Assembly: GCA_965247975.1 (NCBI GenBank)
Contig: OZ252050.1
Location: 1,922,001-1,986,000 of the forward strand
DNA from: Taishania sp965247975
GTDB lineage: Bacteria; Bacteroidota; Bacteroidia; Flavobacteriales_D; Crocinitomicaceae
Length of the DNA stretch: 64,000 bases
Direction of reading: 5' to 3'
A model generated the notes under the pieces. The model was not told the DNA's origin and made no database searches. It saw only the letters and a list, made by a program, of their open reading frames with translations. Below, piece by piece: positions 18,643-27,230 of the stretch; the stretch's first letter is position 1, and every line of letters begins with the position of its first letter. Position numbers and translations under genes: made by a program.

Positions 18643-20142
18643 ATGAAATTTAAACTCTTTGTTGCATTTATTCTTTTTTCAACATCATCTCTTTATTCTC
18701 AAACACAAGGAATCGCTTACACCGCTGTTGGAAAGGGAGCAGCAACCACTTTTCTTTCTGATTATCATTGCATTGGAATCAATGCTTCTGCTTTAGGTTG
18801 GGACAGAGTGCACGAGAAAAAACGTTTCACAGTTGGAACTTCTGAATTTGGATTTGGTATTTATTCAGATGCACTAAATGCTGATAACTTAAAAGGACTG
18901 TATCGAACTATTAGAAATCAGGTAGTTGGTACCGAAACAGATCAAGCTACGAGAGATCAACAAAAGCAATTTGCCAAAGATTTTGCTGGTTCTAACATTC
19001 TAATTAATGCCAATTACAATTGGTTTGGAGCATCATTTCAAAGTCAAAAATTTGGAGGCGTTGCTTTTAGTATTTCCGAAAATTATCAATGGGAATCAAA
19101 GCTTGGTTCTCGCATGTCTGACATTCTTTTTAACGGAAAATATGCTTCTGTTTTTGATTCGTTGACAGTCGTTTTTGGTTCAGATACCACAACAATTCCG
19201 AACAATGGAACGATTTCAGCTGACACCATGCAAAATGTGATTTCTGGAAATTTTGCAGTTCCAATTTCCTTGGGATACATAACGGAAGGAACAAGAATTA
19301 AGGCTCAATGGACACGATCATACAATTTGTCTTATGGTAGAAAAATCCTTGGTCGGGATTCAGTTTTTGTGTTGTATGGTGGAATAGGAGGTCGATATAT
19401 TCAAGCGGTTGCTTTGTTTGATGTGGAATCAAGTGGAGCTGGAATTACCATGAATTCAGCCATTTCTCCTACCTTTAATATTGATTACAGCTCCATTGCG
19501 TCTGGATCTCCTTCATTTTCAGGCACAAATCAACGTAGTTTTCCTCCCAAAGGTGTTGGAACGGGTTATGGATTGGATTTTTCTGTAAGTGCCATTTTGT
19601 TGAATAAAATTACAGTTGCTGCTGCTGTGAACAATGTTGGACAAATTACCTACAAGCGCAATGTTTACAGCGTGCGTGACACTTTGATTGGAAGTTATTC
19701 ACTCGCTGGACTAGAATCTGATAACGTAACTCAATCTGTTAATTCCTTGCTACAAAATGGTGGATTATTGAATTTAGAAGGAGAAGAAAAATATACATTG
19801 ACAAATCCTGCTACGTTTCGTTTTGGAGCGAGCATTAAGCTAGCGAAAATAATCAATGTTGGATTTGATTTTGTATCCCCTTTTGATCGCAACAATCCTG
19901 GAAGTCTTTCAAATCCTGTTTTTGCATTTGGTGGAGAAATTCGACCATTGAAATGGGTTGCTTTGAGTGCTGGGTATTTTGGCGGCGGAATTTACAAAAA
20001 CAACATTCCTGTAGGAATCAATTTCATTCTCGGAAAAGGAACGTATGAATTTGGTGTTTCTTCCAGAGATATTTTATCCTTTTTCATGAAAGATTCTAAT
20101 AGTGTTTCACTTGCGTTAGGCTTTATGAGATTTAGATTTTAA
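18643..20142 (+). CDS. Outer-membrane beta-barrel protein (DUF5723/PorV-like)
   Basis: A 499-residue protein with a clear signal peptide (residues 1-19, ending SLYSQ). After a short Gly/Ala-rich segment and the region INASALGWDR, typical of FadL/PorV-like Bacteroidota barrels (conserved Asn-Pro/Ala-Gly motif), it is a series of amphipathic strands. The C-terminus GFMRFRF ends in Phe as is usual for barrels. I would place it in DUF5723 or a related family with modest certainty. It stands alone with its own promoter box and a hairpin downstream. Transport or T9SS-accessory roles are both possible. Confidence 0.7.
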   Translation: MKFKLFVAFILFSTSSLYSQTQGIAYTAVGKGAATTFLSDYHCIGINASALGWDRVHEKKRFTVGTSEFGFGIYSDALNADNLKGLYRTIRNQVVGTETDQATRDQQKQFAKDFAGSNILINANYNWFGASFQSQKFGGVAFSISENYQWESKLGSRMSDILFNGKYASVFDSLTVVFGSDTTTIPNNGTISADTMQNVISGNFAVPISLGYITEGTRIKAQWTRSYNLSYGRKILGRDSVFVLYGGIGGRYIQAVALFDVESSGAGITMNSAISPTFNIDYSSIASGSPSFSGTNQRSFPPKGVGTGYGLDFSVSAILLNKITVAAAVNNVGQITYKRNVYSVRDTLIGSYSLAGLESDNVTQSVNSLLQNGGLLNLEGEEKYTLTNPATFRFGASIKLAKIINVGFDFVSPFDRNNPGSLSNPVFAFGGEIRPLKWVALSAGYFGGGIYKNNIPVGINFILGKGTYEFGVSSRDILSFFMKDSNSVSLALGFMRFRF

Positions 20143-20150
20143 AACTAAAT

Positions 20151-20319
20151 AAGACCGTTGCTAAACCGCCAACTATCTTCGATGCTGCCTTTGGCGGTCA
20201 TCGTTGTTTCGAAAATTTAACTCAATCATTAACAATTGGTTAACTCATTCGTGAAATTTTCTCGAGCCTCGATTTGACAATTAGCTTCGCTGCTACCTTC
20301 GGTGGTTTGAAACGGTCTT
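20151..20319. repeat. Long imperfect inverted repeat between convergent genes, with inner hairpin
   Basis: AAGACCGTTGCTAAACCGCC at 20151-20170 is the near reverse complement of 20301-20319, which is the 3' end of the lycopene cyclase gene. Inside it, ACCGCCAA (20165-20172) pairs with TTGGCGGT (20191-20198), a plausible terminator for the outer-membrane protein gene. The segments CTTCGATGCTGCCTTTGGCGGT and CTTCGCTGCTACCTTCGGTGGT are also similar in direct orientation. Confidence 0.6.
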
Positions 20320-21003
20320 TAATTTTTTGTATCCTAAATAGAAGAAAAGAGAGCTCGAGACCAACAAAATGTTGTAAAACAAATCTTCCGAAGGAATGGT
20401 GAAAATGCGCCATTCACTGATTGTTTTTGCATTGTACCAAACCACTTCATTTTCGGTAAATGAACCTGTTAGTGCTCCGTTTACTAACAAAAATGGAATT
20501 ATAATAAACCCAAATGCAAGAACCGCCTTTGCCAAGTGTTTTCTAAAAAGAAATGACGCTGCATTTATAACAAGGAGGGCCGCAATTGCAACACTGAAAG
20601 AATAAAATCGATCCCAAAATAGTATCGCATAAAAAATGGTTAGTCCATTAAAAATAAGTAAATGGACAATGGATAATTTTTTATCCAAAGCAGCAATCCA
20701 TTTTGGGAAATAATAAATAACACATTCATAAACGAACAGACATGCAAAAGGAACCGTTACGAAAAACAACACCTCTTCAATCGGAAGTCCAAAAAGCCAT
20801 TTCCCTGTTAAATATTGCTCGTTGAATCCCCAATACAAAGATTTTGTGAAAAATACATCTACAGGAATAAAGAGTAGACACGTGAATAAAATGGACACAA
20901 AAACCGCTGGCCAATTTTTATAATACGCTACACGTTTATCGAAGCTTAAAATTAAAGGCCCAGCTAAACAAAATATGTCAATAAAGAGATAATAATTTTG
21001 CAC
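20293..21003 (-). CDS. crtY: Lycopene cyclase, fused CrtYcd type
   Basis: A 236-residue protein with about seven membrane helices, the size expected for fused heterodimer-type (CrtYc-CrtYd) lycopene beta-cyclases. Two lycopene cyclase domains are visible; the first carries the conserved PIEEVLFFVTVPFACLFVYE-type motif (residues about 75-94), and the second has DLFYNILLVSSS near 208. It forms beta rings on lycopene or on an acyclic hydroxylated derivative. It is the last gene of the six-gene carotenoid operon, 2 bp from crtZ. The symbol reflects function; this protein is not homologous to flavoprotein CrtY of proteobacteria. Confidence 0.9.
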   Translation of the reverse strand: MQNYYLFIDIFCLAGPLILSFDKRVAYYKNWPAVFVSILFTCLLFIPVDVFFTKSLYWGFNEQYLTGKWLFGLPIEEVLFFVTVPFACLFVYECVIYYFPKWIAALDKKLSIVHLLIFNGLTIFYAILFWDRFYSFSVAIAALLVINAASFLFRKHLAKAVLAFGFIIIPFLLVNGALTGSFTENEVVWYNAKTISEWRIFTIPSEDLFYNILLVSSSLFFYLGYKKLKTVSNHRR

Positions 21004-21005
21004 TT

Positions 21006-21449
21006 TTAGGTATTAAAGTATTTTTTTGGAAAAATCAGCAAACTAAAGCATGTTCCGCCTTCTTTATTTCTGTTTTTGTGATGAACCTTATGAGCCATTC
21101 GAATTGCCTTGATATAAGGCGAGTTTAGTTTATCGAACCAATTAAATCTTCGATGTATCAACACTTCATGTACTAAAAAGTAAATTAATCCATAGGCTGC
21201 AATACCAAATCCAAAAGCAACAGAATACCAATTTTGGGCAATCCATCCAAGCATAATACAGAGCCAACTTGGAATGGCGAAAACAAGAAAGAAAACATCA
21301 TTTTTTTCAAAAAAACCAGGTTCTTTTTGATGATGATCTCGATGAAAATACCAGCCAATTCCATGCATGACAAACTTATGCGTGAACCATGCAGCAAATT
21401 CCATAAACGCAAAAGCGATAAAACCAACTAAAATGTAAATCAACCACAT
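21006..21449 (-). CDS. crtZ: Beta-carotene 3-hydroxylase CrtZ
   Basis: A 147-residue di-iron membrane hydroxylase. The four histidine clusters are present: HKFVMH (24-29), HRDHH (36-40), HEVLIHRR (about 94) and HKVHH (about 121). It adds a 3-hydroxyl to beta-ionone rings. Length fits short Bacteroidota CrtZ proteins. Its start overlaps the end of cruF by 10 nt and it is followed after 2 bp by the cyclase gene, so it is translated in step with the pathway. Confidence 0.95.
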   Translation of the reverse strand: MWLIYILVGFIAFAFMEFAAWFTHKFVMHGIGWYFHRDHHQKEPGFFEKNDVFFLVFAIPSWLCIMLGWIAQNWYSVAFGFGIAAYGLIYFLVHEVLIHRRFNWFDKLNSPYIKAIRMAHKVHHKNRNKEGGTCFSLLIFPKKYFNT

Positions 21450-22087
21450 AAGCCCAATATTAAGAAAAAAACAAATTGCAAGATTAACACAACGGGCGCC
21501 ATTTTGTTCGAATTCGTCGCATTGATTTGCTTACTCAAAATTAGTGAAAAAACGATTGCCGTCAGCCCCCAAGTGATATAATTCTGAATGGGCACATCAG
21601 ATGTTTTCCAAGTCCACATGTTCCAATTTATCGCAACAGGTTCAATGAAAACATCTAAAACAACAAGGACAATTCCCGAAACAACAGCTTTTAACCATAT
21701 TTTCGAAATGAATCGGTGAATCGTAAAAACCCCTGCATAGACCAACATTAGCCAGTTTACTCCAATCATGTATGGTGTTCCAGCAACTTGAATTCCAAGA
21801 ATGTCGGAATAGGAATATTCTCCAAATGGAATCCCTGTGTTGACTCCAATTATTTCAATCGCCAAACCGAGTAAAAAGATACTGACCAATGCAATAACAA
21901 TTCGTTTGTTCCATGAATTGTGATTCAAAAACAAAAGTGCGCTGGTTAAAAGAAGCGTGTAAGGTGTTAAATCAATAATACTTTTGTCTCCTTTTGAGCT
22001 ACAAATCAAAACTATGCCAACGGTGTAAATGATTACAAGTAATCCAACCGACAAATGATAGCGATATTTTCGAATGAAATCAAGCAT
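21440..22087 (-). CDS. cruF: Carotenoid 1,2-hydratase CruF
   Basis: A 215-residue protein with seven or eight membrane helices of the CruF (former DUF422) family. Recognisable segments are GVNTGIPFGEYSY (about 86), GVNWLMLVYAG (about 109) and DVFIEPVAINWNMWTW (about 145), with conserved acidic residues in membrane helices. CruF hydrates the psi end of a carotene to a 1'-hydroxy group. The gene overlaps crtD by 8 nt and crtZ by 10 nt. Together with CrtD it is diagnostic of saproxanthin, myxol or flexixanthin pathways. Confidence 0.93.
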   Translation of the reverse strand: MLDFIRKYRYHLSVGLLVIIYTVGIVLICSSKGDKSIIDLTPYTLLLTSALLFLNHNSWNKRIVIALVSIFLLGLAIEIIGVNTGIPFGEYSYSDILGIQVAGTPYMIGVNWLMLVYAGVFTIHRFISKIWLKAVVSGIVLVVLDVFIEPVAINWNMWTWKTSDVPIQNYITWGLTAIVFSLILSKQINATNSNKMAPVVLILQFVFFLILGLCG

Positions 22088-23537
22088 GTTCAGTAGCTAT
22101 TTTGGCTGATAATAAACATAGTGGAATTCCGCCTCCTGGATGGGCACTGCCTCCTACAAAATACAAATTGTTGTATGTTTTGGAAAAATTCGAGTGACGC
22201 AAAAATGCGGAAAAGATTGAATTACTGCTGGTTCCGTGCAATGCTCCTTTGTATGAATTTGTTTTTTGCTCAATCAACTGAGGAGTTAATATTTCTTCCA
22301 CAGATATAAGAGGCGCTAAATCAACGTTCAATAACTTGTCGAGTTTTGAAATGACGCGTGTACGAAGCACTTTCAATTTCTCATCATCCAACAATTTTGG
22401 TTCACTTGGAACCATAATCATGACAAACCAATTTTCTTTTCCTGTTGGAGCATCAGATTTTACAACTTCACACGATTTGTGAATATAAATCGAAGGATCT
22501 GAATACATTGTTTTGGAATCAAATATCGCTTTAAATTCATCTTGATAATTGTCCGAAAAAAACATGTTGTGCAAATCCAATTGCTTAAAAGTTTGATCTA
22601 CACCCCAATAAAAAACAACTACCGAACTCGATCGTTCTTGCTCAATAGCTTTTGGCGGATTTTTTGAGTTTAATAAATTTTTATGGGTGAAATAAACATC
22701 TGAATTGCTTACGACAAGATCGGCCGAAATAAACTCATTGGCTATTTCAATTCCAGTCACATGATGGTGATTGTTGACAATTTTTGTAACTTCTTTATTC
22801 AAATGAATTTCAATTCCCAAATCGCGACATAATTTCGTGAGACTCTGAGAAATGGCATGCATTCCTTCTTTTGGAAAAAAGGTTCCTACCGTTACCTCTA
22901 AATGCGGCATCAAACTCATTACTCCAGAAGTTTTATAAGGACTAGAACCATTGTAGCACGCAAATTTATCAAAAATCTGAACCAGTTTTGGATGATTTAT
23001 TTTGCGTTTATTCGCTGCGTTTAAAGATTTTAAAATATCCAACCCAATCAAGTGAGGATACGATTTAAGGTAAATCTTCGACACATAATTCCGTTTTCGA
23101 TGGAGACTTTTCTCTAAAAAAACAGGTCTAGTGATATTGAATTTGCGTTCGCTTTGAGCAAAATAGTTCTTTAAATTCGTTGCAGGTTCGTTAAAATGTT
23201 TGGCAGCTGATTCAATGAAACTTTCTTTATTGCCTGGTGCTGAAAACGTTGTGCCATCATTCCAAAAGTAATTGCATGAAACAGAATGACGCACATATTC
23301 AAAATAATCTTTTGGATTTTTCCCAGCCAATTCAAAGAGTTCAAGCACTAATTGAGGTAACGTGAAAACAGAAGGACCAGCATCAAAACGAAAACCATCT
23401 TTTTCAATCAAAGAAATTTTACCTCCGGTGTATTCATTCTTTTCGTAAATAGCAACGTCATATCCTTTCACTTTCAGACGAATCGCGGCTGCAATACCTG
23501 CAATTCCAGAACCTATGACTATGGCTTTTTTTGACAT
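22080..23537 (-). CDS. crtD: CrtI-family desaturase, probably hydroxycarotenoid 3,4-desaturase CrtD
   Basis: A 485-residue FAD-dependent desaturase with the dinucleotide-binding start VIGSGIAGIAAAIRL followed by YEKNEYTGGKI, the family signature FDAGPSVFTLP (about 52), and the C-terminal carotenoid desaturase signature FVGGSAHPGGGIPLCLLSAK. Two CrtI-like genes are in this operon. This one sits directly beside cruF, the usual place for CrtD, which inserts the 3',4' double bond after CruF hydration. The other copy, beside crtB, is more likely phytoene desaturase. The assignment of which is which rests on gene order and is not proven. Confidence 0.85.
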   Translation of the reverse strand: MSKKAIVIGSGIAGIAAAIRLKVKGYDVAIYEKNEYTGGKISLIEKDGFRFDAGPSVFTLPQLVLELFELAGKNPKDYFEYVRHSVSCNYFWNDGTTFSAPGNKESFIESAAKHFNEPATNLKNYFAQSERKFNITRPVFLEKSLHRKRNYVSKIYLKSYPHLIGLDILKSLNAANKRKINHPKLVQIFDKFACYNGSSPYKTSGVMSLMPHLEVTVGTFFPKEGMHAISQSLTKLCRDLGIEIHLNKEVTKIVNNHHHVTGIEIANEFISADLVVSNSDVYFTHKNLLNSKNPPKAIEQERSSSVVVFYWGVDQTFKQLDLHNMFFSDNYQDEFKAIFDSKTMYSDPSIYIHKSCEVVKSDAPTGKENWFVMIMVPSEPKLLDDEKLKVLRTRVISKLDKLLNVDLAPLISVEEILTPQLIEQKTNSYKGALHGTSSNSIFSAFLRHSNFSKTYNNLYFVGGSAHPGGGIPLCLLSAKIATEHA

Positions 23538-24374
23538 TTAAAGTCGATTAAACTTATGCCGCATATACGCACCTAAAAACAACATGTATTTTCTTCCATC
23601 TGGAATTCGAACACGCTCTTTTAAAAGCGTTGCTGCAGGTTTTTTGCTAATTTCTTTTAACAGTTTTGAGTAATAAATATAAGCAATATAAACTCCAAAG
23701 CGTGATTGTTTTGGTAATTTTTTGATACCTAGAAATCCTTCGTGAAAATCGGCTGCAATTTCTATTTCAAGTTGTTTTTTCACCTTTTCATCGAACACTT
23801 GCATTTCAACATCTGGAAAATACATGCGACCCAAATTTTGGTAATCATCCTTTAGATCACGCAAGAAATTAATCTTCTGAAAAGCCGATCCTAGCTTCAT
23901 TGCACTTGGTTTTAGTTCATTGTACAAGGCATCATTTTTATCGACAAAAACGCGCAAGCACATCAAACCAACAACTTCCGCTGAACCGAGAATGTATTTT
24001 TCATATTTCTCTTGATCGTATTCAATTTTCGATAAATCCATTTCCATGGAATCTAAGAAAGTATCAATCAAGTATTTTTCAATGTTGTATTCATTCACAA
24101 CCTTTTGAAAGGAATGAAGCACTGGATTTGTGCTTATTTTTCGCTCAATCGCTAAATCCGTATCCTTGCGAAATTCTTCCAACATTTCAGCTTGGGGAGA
24201 TCCATGAAAGGTATCTACAATTTCATCGGCAACGCGAACAAAACCATAAATATTATAGATCGGTTCACGAAATTTCTTGCCTAAAAAGCGAATTCCTAGC
24301 GAGAACGAAGTACTGTATTTTTTCGTAATCGCCTTGCTTGTTGCAATGGATATTTTCTCGTAAATCGACAGCAT
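23538..24374 (-). CDS. crtB: Phytoene synthase CrtB
   Basis: A 278-residue trans-isoprenyl diphosphate synthase-like enzyme that joins two geranylgeranyl diphosphates to phytoene. Both Asp-rich motifs are present: VADEIVDTF (about 47, DxxxD) and NFLRDLKDDYQNLGRMYFP (about 169, DxxxD with the conserved RxYFP region). Length is normal. The start codon overlaps the crtI stop by one base and the gene abuts crtD, so it is operonic. No geranylgeranyl diphosphate synthase gene lies in the window, so the precursor must come from elsewhere in the genome. Confidence 0.96.
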   Translation of the reverse strand: MLSIYEKISIATSKAITKKYSTSFSLGIRFLGKKFREPIYNIYGFVRVADEIVDTFHGSPQAEMLEEFRKDTDLAIERKISTNPVLHSFQKVVNEYNIEKYLIDTFLDSMEMDLSKIEYDQEKYEKYILGSAEVVGLMCLRVFVDKNDALYNELKPSAMKLGSAFQKINFLRDLKDDYQNLGRMYFPDVEMQVFDEKVKKQLEIEIAADFHEGFLGIKKLPKQSRFGVYIAYIYYSKLLKEISKKPAATLLKERVRIPDGRKYMLFLGAYMRHKFNRL

Positions 24375-25855
24375 TAGTTTTTCTTTATCGAATTTAAGAG
24401 GTGATCAGCAACAACTTTTCCAGAAATAATTGTTGGAGGAATTCCAGGTCCTGGGGTTGTTAGTTGCCCCGTATAATAAATATTTTTAACCTTCTTGTTT
24501 TGCAATTTCGGTTTTAAAAATGCCGTTTGTCTCAATGTATTCGCCAAACCATAAGCATTTCCTTTGAAGGCATTGTAATCATCTTTAAAATCTTGAATGG
24601 CATACGATTTCTTGAAAATGATATGATCGATTATTTTTTGTCCAGTTAATTTTTCCATGCGTTTCATCACTTTATCAAAAAGCAATTCACGTTGTTCTTC
24701 GGTATCTTTCAAATCAGGAGCAACAGGAATTAATAAGAATAAATTTTCACATCCTTCAGGTGCAACGGTTGCATCTGTTTGACTCGGTGCACAAATGTAG
24801 AACAAAGGATCATTTGGCCATTTTTTTGTCGTGTAGATTTCTTCTGAATGTGTGTTGAAATCGGTATCGAAGTATAGATTGTGGTGCAATACATTGCCCA
24901 AACGTTTGTTCACGCCCATGTAATAAATCAGCGCAGAAGGAGCCAATTTTCGGGTATCCCAATATTTTGGAGAATAATTTCTGTACGGTTCGGCAATTAA
25001 TGTTTGGTCGACATGTTCATAATCTGCACCAGCTACAACATAATCCACCGAAATTGTTTTTCCATTCACGCGAATTTTGTCACACGCTTTGGTTTGTGGA
25101 TTGATGATCAATTCTTCAACAGTTGCATTCAATTCAATTTTTGCACCCTGTTCCTTGCACACTTTTTCCATGGCAAGAATTACTTCATACATTCCTTTTT
25201 TCGGATACCAAGTGCCACCTCGGAGCTCCGTGAAATTCATCAAGCTGTATAACGCGGGAATTTCTTTAGCCGTTGCACCTAAAAAGAGAACAGGAAATTC
25301 GAGTACTTGCAGGATTTGTGGATGTTTGAAATACTTGCGAACGTGTTTTGAGAATGGCTTGAACAAATCAAGTTTTACCAAACCCTTTAAAATTTCGAAG
25401 TTGGCAAATTCAAAAATAGACAAAGATGGTTTATGCACAAATCGATTCATTCCAGCGTCGTATTTTACTTCCGCGTCTGCCATGAATTTATCTAATTGCA
25501 ATCCAGCTCCTGGTTCTAAAGATTCGAAAAGTGCTTTCAATTCTTCAAAATCTGCAGGAATAACTAATTTTTCTTGCTCCGAAAATTGAATAGAATAGGA
25601 GGGAGAAATGCGAATTAATTCGTAGAAATCGGAACTTTTGTGACCGAAATAATTGAAAAATTGCTCAAAAACTTCTGCCATCCAATACCACGATGGTCCC
25701 ATGTCGTAGGTAAATCCTTCGTGAGAAAATCGGCGACAACGACCACCAACCGAATCATTTTTCTCATAAATCGTTACATCGTGTCCCGCTTTTGCAAGGT
25801 AACTTGCACTAGATAGACTAGAAAAACCGGAACCAATAACTGCAATTTTTGCCAT
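24374..25855 (-). CDS. crtI: Phytoene desaturase CrtI
   Basis: A 493-residue FAD enzyme converting phytoene to lycopene. The N-terminal IGSGFSSLSSASYLAKAG and YEKNDSVGGRCRRF form the dinucleotide-binding fold, YDMGPSWYWM follows, and the C-terminal signature is YTGQLTTPGPGIPPTIISGK. It is the first gene of the carotenoid operon and directly precedes crtB, the commonest arrangement in Bacteroidota. A TAnnTTTG box and palindrome are found 130-150 nt upstream. Confidence 0.95.
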   Translation of the reverse strand: MAKIAVIGSGFSSLSSASYLAKAGHDVTIYEKNDSVGGRCRRFSHEGFTYDMGPSWYWMAEVFEQFFNYFGHKSSDFYELIRISPSYSIQFSEQEKLVIPADFEELKALFESLEPGAGLQLDKFMADAEVKYDAGMNRFVHKPSLSIFEFANFEILKGLVKLDLFKPFSKHVRKYFKHPQILQVLEFPVLFLGATAKEIPALYSLMNFTELRGGTWYPKKGMYEVILAMEKVCKEQGAKIELNATVEELIINPQTKACDKIRVNGKTISVDYVVAGADYEHVDQTLIAEPYRNYSPKYWDTRKLAPSALIYYMGVNKRLGNVLHHNLYFDTDFNTHSEEIYTTKKWPNDPLFYICAPSQTDATVAPEGCENLFLLIPVAPDLKDTEEQRELLFDKVMKRMEKLTGQKIIDHIIFKKSYAIQDFKDDYNAFKGNAYGLANTLRQTAFLKPKLQNKKVKNIYYTGQLTTPGPGIPPTIISGKVVADHLLNSIKKN

Positions 25856-25981
25856 AAATGCTTTACTTTCTTATTATTACATAAATACGTTAGGTAGAAA
25901 AGGCAGAACCACTTGAGAATCGAAATCGACCCCGCGTGATTTAAGCAATGCTACGCAAAATGATGGTAAAAATAAGCTCGA

Positions 25982-26036
25982 CAAATTTAATGGTTTAAAA
26001 CCAATAAAGAAATCTTTTGTACATAATTGTCAACCA
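25982..26036 (-). promoter_or_regulatory. Candidate promoter and operator of the carotenoid operon
   Basis: On the minus strand TAAATTTG (25982-25989) fits the -7 box. Just upstream is the palindrome TGGTTTTAAACCA (25991-26003), and farther upstream TTGACAATTATGTACAAAA (about 26016-26034), which contains TTGACA and TGTACA elements of the sort bound by MerR-type LitR/CarH light regulators. The leader would be about 120 nt. No regulator gene is in the window; this is a pattern-based call. Confidence 0.35.
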
Positions 26037-26040
26037 CAAA

Positions 26041-27230
26041 TTAGGATAAAACCACATTTGTTTCTTTGTCGAATCGGCGGTAACTAATAAATACAGCGAA
26101 TACAGCGAGTGCAGTCATCACGATGAAACTTAACGCCAAATAACCAATGCTCAACGTTCCTGCAATGAGCTCTTTTGTAGCTAGTACGACATTCACAACA
26201 GGAATGGATGCTGTGATCGCATTTAATTCGATGCCTGGGAAAAATCCAATCATGGCTGGAAGAACCATCACAATATTCAATGGCGTAATGATGCTTTGTG
26301 CTTCTTTGAATGTTTTAGCATAAATAGCGATTGGAATCATAATGCCAGCAAAAAAGATGGTCATTGGAATCAATAATGAAAACAAGATGAGCACAAATTT
26401 GAGACTCAAAATGGAATGCATGATGTCTAAAATGGTTTGATCTTCAACGAGTTGAAATACTTCAATGGATAAATACAAACCGATCAATGAAAATGTGGAA
26501 GCCAGTAATCCGCTTAAAACAACTACGCCCATTTTGCCAAAGAGGATTTTCCATCGCGGCACGGGTGTTGTCAACAATGTTTCGATGGTTCCTCTTTCTT
26601 TTTCGCCGGTGAACAAATCAATGGCAGGATACATGCATCCGATAAATCCAAAAACGATGAAAATGTATGGTAACACGCCTCCCGCTAATTTCCCAACCAT
26701 TTCAGTGTCTGAAGCAACATTTGAGTAATTGAATGTCAGCGGAGTGATAGCGTTTTCATTGATGTTCAGTTTTTTGTACCTTTTTTGTTTTAAAATTTCA
26801 TCGATCGCTGTTAAATACCCTTTGGCTCTGTCTAAACTTCCAAGATCGGTACCGTCATAAAAAACAGAGATTTCTGTATTCACAATTTCGCCAGCTTTAT
26901 TGTCATTCATCGGAACAAAAAATCCAAAATCAATCTCACCCTCTTTGATGGCTTTCTTAATTTTGAGCGAATCTGTAAAAGGAACGATTTCCTTTTTCCC
27001 AAGGGAAGCAGGTAACTTTTTAAATGACTTACAATTTCATCTCCTTTCGCGCTAATCAAACCGATTTGCACTTTTTTATTCGCCGCTTCTTCCGCAAAAC
27101 TCCTTGAAACACTTGCAAAAATGTTCATAATGATTGGGAAAATGAGAATCGGAATCACGAGCATCATGATCAATGTGCGTCTATCGCGCAAAGTATCTTT
27201 GAGTTCTTTTTTAAATATAGCGCCAATCAT
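26041..27230 (-). pseudogene. ABC-2 type (NatB-like) permease, frameshifted
   Basis: Two overlapping frames encode one permease. The first, from 27230, gives FKKELKDTLRDRRTLIMMLVIP (cytoplasmic start and first membrane helix of NatB-like Na+/drug exporters). It loses sense after GDEIVSHLK. The second frame, read back before its ATG at 26910, continues as KLPASLGKKEIVPFTDSLK and runs through the extracytoplasmic domain, GERERGTIETLLTTPVPR-type loop (GEKERGTIETLL) and five further helices to 26041. Adding one A to the five-A run at 27017-27021 restores a 396-residue protein. It is either a real pseudogene or a sequencing error. It overlaps the ATPase gene by 4 nt. Confidence 0.9.

Noticed and set aside
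26907..27230. Separate small membrane protein gene upstream of the permease
   Set aside because: Its C-terminal 25 residues are out-of-frame sequence; the correct frame continues the permease.
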